Positions 44,423 through 50,603 of a DNA stretch of 64,000 nucleotides are shown here, one piece after another. Source of the stretch: Clostridia bacterium (GTDB lineage: Bacteria; Bacillota; Clostridia; Oscillospirales; Acutalibacteraceae); assembly GCA_017543285.1 (NCBI GenBank), contig JAFYGK010000030.1, positions 41,252-105,251 on the forward strand, written 5' to 3'. Positions within the stretch are counted from its first letter, which is position 1. Each line of letters begins with the position of its first letter. Under the pieces are notes generated by a model. It had not been told where the DNA came from and made no database searches. It was given only the letters and a program-made list of their open reading frames with translations. The translations under genes and the position numbers were made by a program.

Positions 44423-45417
44423 TTTGCGGCCCCCTTCCGTCTTTTCAGCATTAGCCAGATCACTATCGGCGCGCCGAAAACAGCGGTGACGGAGCTGATG
44501 CTGAGCTCGGTCGGAGCCAAAAGCGTCCGGGCGATAAGATCGCAGAAAAGGCAAAAAACCGCGCCGCCTAAGAAGCATGCCGGGATTATTACGATGGGAC
44601 GCGCGGTTTTAAAAAGGCTCTTAATGAGATGAGGCGCGGCGACTCCGACAAAAGAAATGGGCCCTGCAAATGCAGTGACGCATGCCGAGAGAAGACCGGA
44701 AAGCAGAATGAGAGTGATCCTGAAACGCCGCACGTTTACGCCCATGTTTGCGGCGTATGTCTCGCCCAATTGGTATGCACCCATCGGTTTTGACAGCAGA
44801 AAAGCGCATATTACAGCGGCAGGAACGACCAATGCCATTGTGCGCACATCGCCCCAGCCTGTGCCGGAAAAGCTGCCCATCGACCAGTTGTGCAGATTTA
44901 CTATGTTGGAATCGTCTGCAAAGGTGACGGCGAAATCAGTTATCGCCGAGCATATGTATCCTATCATTACGCCGCATATGATGAGCAGCGACATGCTTCG
45001 AACCCTGCCTGAGATGAGCAGGATAAGACCCATGCAAAGCATTGATCCGGCAAATGCGGCAAAAATCAGTCCTGCCGAGGAAATCTTGATTCCGCGGCCG
45101 AGGAAAAAAATCATTGAGAGTGCGACGGTCAGCTTTGCGCCGGAAGATATTCCGAGCACAAAGGGACCTGCAATCGGGTTATTGAAGAAGGTCTGCAGCA
45201 AAAAACCTGATACAGAAAGCGCCCCGCCCAAAAGTGCAGCAGCGATCAGACGGGGTAGCCTTATTCCTTTGATTATCTGCTCCGCCGTGTATTGGTCTTT
45301 CTGAGATAATAATTCACCTAATGAAACGCTGCCGGTGACGGTGCTGACCGCAAGCAGCGCAAACAAGAGTATTATGAGAAGGACATATCCAAGAGCATAG
45401 CGGCTTTTATCTGGCAT
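44419..45417 (-). CDS. FecCD/BtuC-type ABC transporter permease
   Basis: This 332-residue protein has about nine or ten membrane helices and matches the FecCD/BtuC permeases for iron-siderophores, heme and cobalamin. Signatures are IRLPRLIAAALLGGALSVSGFLLQTFFNNPIAGPFVLGISSGAKL and GVAAPHLIKSLFKTARPIVIIPACFLGGAVFCLFCDLIARTLLAPTELSISSVTAVFGAPIVIWLMLKR. I start it at the ATG at 45417 with AAAGGAG upstream. A gap of about 155 bases separates it from the broken binding-protein gene. It pairs with the ATPase at 43322-44422. Confidence 0.92.
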   Translation of the reverse strand: MPDKSRYALGYVLLIILLFALLAVSTVTGSVSLGELLSQKDQYTAEQIIKGIRLPRLIAAALLGGALSVSGFLLQTFFNNPIAGPFVLGISSGAKLTVALSMIFFLGRGIKISSAGLIFAAFAGSMLCMGLILLISGRVRSMSLLIICGVMIGYICSAITDFAVTFADDSNIVNLHNWSMGSFSGTGWGDVRTMALVVPAAVICAFLLSKPMGAYQLGETYAANMGVNVRRFRITLILLSGLLSACVTAFAGPISFVGVAAPHLIKSLFKTARPIVIIPACFLGGAVFCLFCDLIARTLLAPTELSISSVTAVFGAPIVIWLMLKRRKGAAK

Positions 45418-45574
45418 GGAAAGCTCCTTTGAAATGAATGGCGGGTTGTGGAACGCCGACGCGGCGGCAAATTGAATGACTGGCCATGCGGAGTATATGC
45501 AAAGACTGTCGGGATCGGCAAACGGACACAAGCGTGAAAAGAAGCAATCCTTTTTGCGTCGGCAAAAGGAGAAT

Positions 45575-46717
45575 TTATTCGACCCTGCTTAGGAAGGTCA
45601 GCCTATTGCCCGTGTCCGCTTCGCCTGTTATGACCGAATGAAGATCGACCAGCAGATCTGCGAGACCGGTCGTCTGTTGAAACATGCTGCCGCCCATACG
45701 CCAGACATTGCCGTTTCGCACCGCCTTAAAATCCTCCATCAGTTCGCTCTTCTGCAAAAGATCGTCGAGGGTGTACATTTCATCGTCAACAGTGGTGTTG
45801 TATATCAGGATATCGGCATCGCAAGCGGCGGCGTAAAATGCCTCCATCTGCATATTCGTGGTAGAAAGAGCGTTTTCGTCGCCGGCATTTTCGGAAAGTA
45901 TATATCTTCCGCCTGCCATTTCGATCATTTTGGAAATATAGTCGCCCGATTTGCGCACATTTACGCTGCCGTTGTTTGTGATATAGAAGAATGCAACCGT
46001 CGGACATGCACTGCTTTTCTGAGCATTCAAAATTCTGTCAAGTTTTTTTGACTTGCTTATCGAAAAAACCAGCAGCTTCAGCCTCTTTGCCAACAAGCAG
46101 TCCGTACAGCTTTATCCATTCCATTCTTCCCAACGGATGCGATTCATACTGGAGCGATCGATCAGAACGGGTATGCCGAGACCTTCAAGCTGTTCCTGAG
46201 TCTGCGGACTGTGCCATATCATGGTGTTTTCTATCGCGATGCTTGTTCCTTGGCTCAAAAGAAGCTCATAATCGGGCGCGCTGTATTTTCCTGCGTAGAT
46301 CATACCGCCGTTATCCAACGCTTTTTTGACCTCATCAAGAGTCCAGTCGGCGGACTTTGTTGAGGTAAATCGTACGCTTCCGAGCGCGTCGAGCCGTGCG
46401 AAATAATCCATCGCTGAAGAAGCCGCAAGATAGATATTATCAAGCGGCTGTTTCAGGACGATAATACTGTCTCCGATATTTTCGGGAACTGCGATGTTTT
46501 CCGGGACGAGAAGGAATTCTTCCTTTCCGGCGATCGTGATAAGCGAAGTGCCGTTTACTAAATAATCGACCGAAAACTGCCCGGCGTAAGAAAGGTCCAT
46601 GCTGCCTGCAATATCGCTGTCAATTGCGGTTTGCTGAGATTCTTTTGCGCAGCCGCACATGATCGCGACAATAATCAGGAGCATGCATAAAAACCGAAAA
46701 TGAACCGATTTCATCAT
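45575..46717 (-). pseudogene. Broken ABC transporter substrate-binding lipoprotein (BtuF/FepB type)
   Basis: The two parts of this reading frame together make one periplasmic-binding-family protein. They are a 201-residue N-terminal half with a lipobox (IMCGC) and a 173-residue C-terminal half. They are split by TAA at 46112-46114. Just after WEEW the motif AATGG is doubled (CCATT twice on the plus strand, 46116-46125). Removing one copy restores EWIKLYGLLVGKEAEAAGFF, a classic segment of the family. That frame closes again at a run of seven A (46043-46049 as T7), where dropping one A rejoins VKKLDRIL of the second half. So a 5-base duplication and a 1-base insertion, net +6, scramble about 23 codons. 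Sequencing error in the A-run is possible; the duplication is less easily explained that way. Confidence 0.85.
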
Positions 46718-47610
46718 TTTTCCGTAATTGTTGACGAGTCGAATGTCAGAGCATATTCGATCTCGTGCGGTTCGCTCATTGCTGTAGTGTCGCCGATCAC
46801 GGGCATCTTGAAGTCAAAGCCGCTGACCGGTATTTCGAAGGTTGAGTTTCCTTCCTTATTAATCTGATCGTATTTCACGCCGTCGACCTTCATATAGTCG
46901 TATTTAGAGCTGCTCCATACTATTAAGGCTGTCGCTTCTCCGTTTTTTATGTTAAGCTGCGCGGGGCTTTCCACGCCGGCTCGGCCGGAGCCGCCGCTAA
47001 GCGTTACTTCTACCGTATAGCTTCCGTCGGAAAGGCCGAGGCTTTCCGCAGTGGTTACGGTTTTGCTTTTGAAAGCGTCGTCGGGCAGCGAATCGGCGCG
47101 GAAAACAAGAATACGGTCGTACCACATTTCTTTTTTTCTGCTGAAAGCAGCGCAGTCTATGCCGCTGTCAAGCGCCTCGACGGGAACGGTACAGATATTT
47201 CGGCCATTTTCATCTTCAACAAACGGTATGTATGTGCTTTCGTCTGCTGCTGCGGCCTGCTCGCCCTTTCCCATAAAGAGATAGAGGTAACTTGTGCTGT
47301 TCATGACTATATCGGCGGTCATTTTGCCGTTTTCCACCTTCAGGAGGCATTCCGCTATTTTGAACATGGAGGAGCTGCAATCCACGTTAACCGGATATTC
47401 TCCGTCGTTTAATTCGTCGGCATAAACCGGAGTCATGTTCTCATCCAGGATATCTACAGGCTCGGCCATATCGGACGCGTCGGCAACCGTTTTTGACGAT
47501 GACTCTGACGCTGTGGGAGGCAGAGATGTTTCGGGTTCTGCTCCGCAGCCTGCCAGCGCTGAAAGAGCGATTATTGATGCAAGGAATATAGACAGTATTT
47601 TTGTTTTCAT
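46714..47610 (-). CDS. Lipoprotein with two tandem beta-sandwich (NEAT-like) repeats
   Basis: This 298-residue protein has a lipoprotein signal (SALAG|C22). After a low-complexity linker there are two related modules. The first has LNDGEYPVNVDC, then LLKVENGKMTADIVMNSTSYLYLFMG. The second has LSDGSYTVEVTL, then LNIKNGEATALIVWSSSKYDYMKVDG. Each is followed by a VPVE/IPVS segment and a closing strand (RILVF / YALTF). The pattern DGXYXVXV, XVXNG and SXXYXY resembles heme-binding NEAT domains. I cannot prove homology, and the usual heme-ligand YXXXY is not evident. It lies between the exported CbiK-like gene and the binding protein. GAGGT precedes the ATG at 47610. Confidence 0.7.
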   Translation of the reverse strand: MKTKILSIFLASIIALSALAGCGAEPETSLPPTASESSSKTVADASDMAEPVDILDENMTPVYADELNDGEYPVNVDCSSSMFKIAECLLKVENGKMTADIVMNSTSYLYLFMGKGEQAAAADESTYIPFVEDENGRNICTVPVEALDSGIDCAAFSRKKEMWYDRILVFRADSLPDDAFKSKTVTTAESLGLSDGSYTVEVTLSGGSGRAGVESPAQLNIKNGEATALIVWSSSKYDYMKVDGVKYDQINKEGNSTFEIPVSGFDFKMPVIGDTTAMSEPHEIEYALTFDSSTITEK

Positions 47611-47663
47611 ATATGCGACCTCATTCAACATTCTGACCGGAAAGGATCCGGCAAACTCGTTTT

Positions 47664-48629
47664 TTACTTTGCAGCCGAAGCTATCGCGTCGGACGCGTGA
47701 GCGGATATTAAATTGCGGATCCCTTCGATTTCACCGAGGCCTCGAAGCAGACACTCAACATCGTAGCCTTCTTTTGTGAAGACGCTCTTCCAGGAATCCT
47801 CGTCGTCGCCTGCCATGTCGTTGTTCGCATGATCTCCCGCAACAATCATAAGCGGCTCCAGAACCACCTTCTTGTAGCCCTTATCCTTTATAGCGGCAAC
47901 AACATCTTCAACGCCGGGAGCGGCTTCTACGGTGCCGATATAATAGTTATCGTGTCCGTTATCGGCAAGAAGCTGCTGCATTTTCGAGTAGACGCTGTTA
48001 GAGTCTGCCTCGGTGCCGTGTCCCATGAATACAATAGCGGTTGTGCCGTCGTCATATTCGGCTGTCGCGGCGGTTATGACATTCATAACCTCAGTGTAGT
48101 CGTCGTCGCTTGAGAGCAGCGGCTTACCGACGGAGACCTTCTCGAATGCGTCGGAATACTTTGCGACCTCATCAAGAAGATCGTTATACTCAAATCCGTC
48201 CATTATATGGGTAGGCTGAACGACGAGCCTCTTGACGCCGTTATCAGCTGCCCTCTTGAGCGCCTGTTCGACATTGTCTATTTTTATGCCGTCACGCTTT
48301 GAGATGTGGTCGATTATTATCTGACTTGTAAAGGCGCGGCGAACGCTCCAGTCGGGATAATTCTTAGCAAGAGTATCTTCGATAGCCCCTATTGTAAGGC
48401 GGCGGCTGTCATTGAAGCTGGTACCGAAGCTGACGACAAGAAGCTCGTTTTCACCTATATCGTCGCCGTTTTTGGGATCATCAAGTGATGCGTCGCCCGT
48501 GGTGTAATTTTCGTCATCATCGACGGCGGCAGTATTCACGCCGGAAGCCGGAGAGCCCGGGTTATTGCATGCGGAAAAAAGGGTCAGCACAATAACGGCC
48601 ATGAGTAAAAGCGAGATGATTTTTTTCAT
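47664..48629 (-). CDS. cbiK: Exported CbiK-like sirohydrochlorin cobaltochelatase (lipoprotein)
   Basis: This 321-residue protein matches the anaerobic cobaltochelatase CbiK. LLVVSFGTSFNDSRRLTIGAIEDTL follows a linker, and histidines lie in VVQPTHIMDGFEY, VFMGHGTEAD and MIVAGDHANNDMAGDD. Unlike cytoplasmic CbiK it starts with a lipoprotein signal (MKKIISLLLMAVIVLTLFSA|C21) and an acidic linker, so it should be anchored outside the membrane. Exported CbiK forms are known, for example the periplasmic CbiK of Desulfovibrio. The ATG at 48629 has AGGAG upstream; longer frames run into the leader. It is the first gene after the cobalamin riboswitch. An external location does not fit a simple role in cytoplasmic corrin synthesis. 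Confidence 0.9.
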   Translation of the reverse strand: MKKIISLLLMAVIVLTLFSACNNPGSPASGVNTAAVDDDENYTTGDASLDDPKNGDDIGENELLVVSFGTSFNDSRRLTIGAIEDTLAKNYPDWSVRRAFTSQIIIDHISKRDGIKIDNVEQALKRAADNGVKRLVVQPTHIMDGFEYNDLLDEVAKYSDAFEKVSVGKPLLSSDDDYTEVMNVITAATAEYDDGTTAIVFMGHGTEADSNSVYSKMQQLLADNGHDNYYIGTVEAAPGVEDVVAAIKDKGYKKVVLEPLMIVAGDHANNDMAGDDEDSWKSVFTKEGYDVECLLRGLGEIEGIRNLISAHASDAIASAAK

Positions 48630-48783
48630 TTTTCTTTGCTCCTTTTTTATGTTGTACAGAAGCAAAATGCCCCTTACCGCCGAGGATAAAGGACAAATCA
48701 AACCTGGCATTGTCCAGCGCGGACAACACCGAAAAAACGATACAACCAATTCCTCGTGGTCTGAGGCAGAGCCTCCGCATCAA

Positions 48784-48962
48784 GCAGCCGGCAGGTTTCC
48801 TGGCTTACGGATCAGCACATAAAGCGGTCTTCCCAACAAAAGTCAGTGACATATTCGCTTTACATTACCAGATTACAGTGACGAGATCGCGCGGGATTTG
48901 CACCCGTCTTCCCTTTTACCCCCTGACCGCAGTCAGAGGCACCGGTTACTTATCATATTTTG
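48784..48962 (-). promoter_or_regulatory. Cobalamin riboswitch
   Basis: Read on the minus strand, the region has the conserved cobalamin aptamer parts: GGGTGCAAATCCCGCGCG, GTCACTGTAAT, GGGAAGACCGC and the B12 box AGCCAGGAAACCTGCCGGCT at 48786-48805. It controls the 21-kb operon that starts with cbiK at 48629. Between the aptamer and cbiK there are about 155 bases. They hold a short hairpin GAGGC-TCT-GCCTC (48763-48775) and an inverted repeat TTGTCC-N5-GGACAA (48710-48726). I see no strong terminator with a T-run, so I cannot say whether control is by termination or by ribosome access. No gene is seen in 48630-49171; it holds the leader, two promoters and a palindrome. Confidence 0.95.
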
Positions 48963-48974
48963 TTGACAGATAAA

Positions 48975-49003
48975 TAATACCACAAACGGGCATTACGTGC
49001 AAG
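48975..49003 (-). promoter_or_regulatory. Promoter of the cobalamin operon
   Basis: On the minus strand TTGCAC, a 17-base spacer and TATTAT sit just before the riboswitch aptamer. Confidence 0.7.
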
Positions 49004-49079
49004 CGCGACGGTTAAAATTAACATAATAATTTGTTATCTGACAGCCTACTTATCAAAAAATGGATTCCAACCATTACAT

Positions 49080-49108
49080 TTGTAATTTGTCCTGCCGTTT
49101 ATTATAAT
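49080..49108 (+). promoter_or_regulatory. Promoter of the LysM-CAP gene
   Basis: TTGTAA at 49080-49085, a 17-base spacer and TATAAT at 49103-49108 lie about 65 bases before the start codon and diverge from the cobalamin operon promoter. Confidence 0.65.
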
Positions 49109-49110
49109 GG

Positions 49111-49130
49111 TATTGTCTCCGGAGACAATA
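49111..49130. promoter_or_regulatory. Perfect 20-base palindrome at the transcription start
   Basis: TATTGTCTCCGGAGACAATA is a perfect palindrome with no spacer. It begins 3 bases after the -10 box of the LysM-CAP promoter, so it covers the likely start site. It could be an operator for a dimeric regulator or a 5' hairpin in the message. Confidence 0.6.
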
Positions 49131-49171
49131 ATCGATCGATTTGCTGAACCAATTCATTTTCGGAGGTAAAT

Positions 49172-49780
49172 ATGAAAAGAACAATATCAATTCTTGCCGC
49201 CATTGTAATTCTGTTTGCATTTGCCGTCATCCCGGCGTCGGCTGCGGAAACATCCTGCAAGGTGGTCAAGGGTGACACGCTGTGGAAAATAGCGTGTAAA
49301 TACAAGACGGGCTTAAATGAAATAATAAGCTGCAATCCGCAGATTACCGATCCCGGGCTTATCTATCCCGGACAGATCGTAAATATTCCTCAGAAGGACT
49401 CTGGCGCGGAAAACTATGAGGAAGAAGTCATACGCCTTGTCAACGGAATCCGTGCGCAGTACGGCCTGAATGAGCTCAAATCCAACTGGGAGCTAAGTCG
49501 TGTAGCGCGATTCAAGTCTCAGGACATGCATGACAGAAGATATTTTTCACACAACAGCCCGACCTACGGCAGCCCGTTCGATATGATGAAATCCTTCGGT
49601 ATATCCTACCGTTCGGCAGGCGAGAATATTGCCTGCGGATACAAAACGCCGCAGTCGGTGGTTGACGGCTGGATGAATTCCAGCGGACACCGTGCCAACA
49701 TACTTAATCCTTCCTTCACGCAGATAGGCGTGGGCTTCGTTGCCGACGGCAGCTACTGGACCCAAATGTTTACGGGATAA
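49172..49780 (+). CDS. LysM and CAP (SCP/YkwD) domain exported protein
   Basis: This 202-residue protein has a signal peptide (MKRTISILAAIVILFAFAVI, then PASAA). A LysM domain follows at about residues 28-73 (CKVVKGDTLWKIACKYKTGLNEIISCNP...IYPGQIVNIP). A CAP domain follows at about 85-200, with VIRLVNGIRAQYGLNEL, a YFSHNSPTYGSPFDMM segment, AGENIACGYKTPQSVVDGWMNSSGHRANILNPSFTQIGVGF. This pairing is common in sporulating Firmicutes and is often attached to spore or cell-wall peptidoglycan. The CAP pocket residues (His in FSHNS, Glu in GENIA, His in GHRANIL) are present. The biochemical role of such domains is unsettled. GGAGG precedes the start. Confidence 0.92.
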   Translation: MKRTISILAAIVILFAFAVIPASAAETSCKVVKGDTLWKIACKYKTGLNEIISCNPQITDPGLIYPGQIVNIPQKDSGAENYEEEVIRLVNGIRAQYGLNELKSNWELSRVARFKSQDMHDRRYFSHNSPTYGSPFDMMKSFGISYRSAGENIACGYKTPQSVVDGWMNSSGHRANILNPSFTQIGVGFVADGSYWTQMFTG

Positions 49781-49893
49781 CCCCGATGAACGATAAGCAC
49801 AGCTCAAATCTCTTGGGCACGGATGTTATGCAGACACAGGCGTATGTCGTTTTTTTACCGGGAGCATAGAATGTATCGGGAGTTGATTCTTAT

Positions 49894-50343
49894 ATGCAGA
49901 CAGAATTACCGAGGCCCAATGCGCAAGCCTTTGTCAGAGGAGGAGCTATGGCTCCGCATCTGACCGGAACGGTCAGATTTTATCAAAAGAAAAACGGCGT
50001 GCTTGTTATAGCCCGCATCTGCAGATTGCCGCAGAACAATCCATCGGGATTTTTCGCGATGCATATTCACGAAGGGGAAAGCTGCAGCGGAAACGAATTT
50101 TCTGCCACGGGCGTTCATTTTGATCCCGGCAGCAGGCCCCATCCCGATCACGCCGGCGACCTTCCGCCGCTTCTTTCCTGCGGCGGTTCGGCCTATTCGG
50201 CGGTAATGACAAACCGCTTTACGGTTAAGGACATAATAGACAGAACGGTCGTAATACACAGCGGACCGGATGATTTCCGGTCGCAGCCCGCAGGAAATTC
50301 CGGGACAAAGATAGCCTGCGGAGCGATATTCGCCATAAGATAG
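49894..50343 (+). CDS. Cu/Zn superoxide dismutase family protein without signal peptide
   Basis: This 149-residue protein matches Cu/Zn superoxide dismutases. Copper ligands His57 and His59 (MHIHEG), bridging His75 (VHFDPG), zinc ligands His83, His86 and Asp89 (RPHPDHAGDLPP) and His122 (VVIHSG) are all in place. So is the disulfide pair Cys64/Cys142. The substrate-guiding arginine of the family is a lysine here (Lys139 in NSGTKIACG). Most bacterial members are exported, but there is no signal peptide, so it appears cytoplasmic. It lies 260 bases before a copper exporter gene, a sensible neighbour for a copper enzyme. The start ATG has GGGAG about 11 bases upstream. Confidence 0.88.
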   Translation: MQTELPRPNAQAFVRGGAMAPHLTGTVRFYQKKNGVLVIARICRLPQNNPSGFFAMHIHEGESCSGNEFSATGVHFDPGSRPHPDHAGDLPPLLSCGGSAYSAVMTNRFTVKDIIDRTVVIHSGPDDFRSQPAGNSGTKIACGAIFAIR

Positions 50344-50381
50344 CAAAACTATCCGACCTGCGGTATAAAAATGAATCAGGT

Positions 50382-50411
50382 AAAAAGCCTCGACAATAAT
50401 CGGGGCTTTTT
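50382..50411 (+). terminator. Terminator of the superoxide dismutase gene
   Basis: AAAAAGCCTCGA and TCGGGGCTTTTT form a 12-base stem with one wobble and a 6-base loop, with T-rich sequence after it, about 40 bases past the stop. Confidence 0.85.
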
Positions 50412-50478
50412 ATAATTAAATGATTTTACGTTAACCTCCGCAGCAGTTTACGGAAAAATTCTGCGCCGTAATTAATAT

Positions 50479-50544
50479 ATGCCGTATGCGGCATTTAGCT
50501 TTGGGACATACGGACTTGCCGATACGGCAAACTTATGGTACAAT
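50479..50544 (+). promoter_or_regulatory. Promoter with two palindromes upstream of the copper ATPase
   Basis: TTGCCG at 50516-50521, 17 bases and TACAAT at 50539-50544 form the promoter. Two related palindromes are present: ATGCCG-TATG-CGGCAT at 50479-50494 and TTGCCG-ATA-CGGCAA at 50516-50530. The second contains the -35 box. They share TGCCG-N3/4-CGGCA and are probably operators of one copper-sensing regulator; neither matches the classic CopY box (TACANNTGTA). Confidence 0.6.
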
Positions 50545-50603
50545 ATTATCGTTGAATTAGCTTATACTAACCGAGCGATAATAACAGAAACACGGAGAAA
50601 GAT

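Noticed and set aside
45575..46096. The C-terminal half of the binding protein as an independent gene starting with TTG
   Set aside because: No ribosome site, no signal peptide, and it continues the frame of the upstream half after a repairable double indel.
48630..48783. A terminator as expression platform of the riboswitch
   Set aside because: Hairpins are present but none has the T-run needed; the mode of control stays open.
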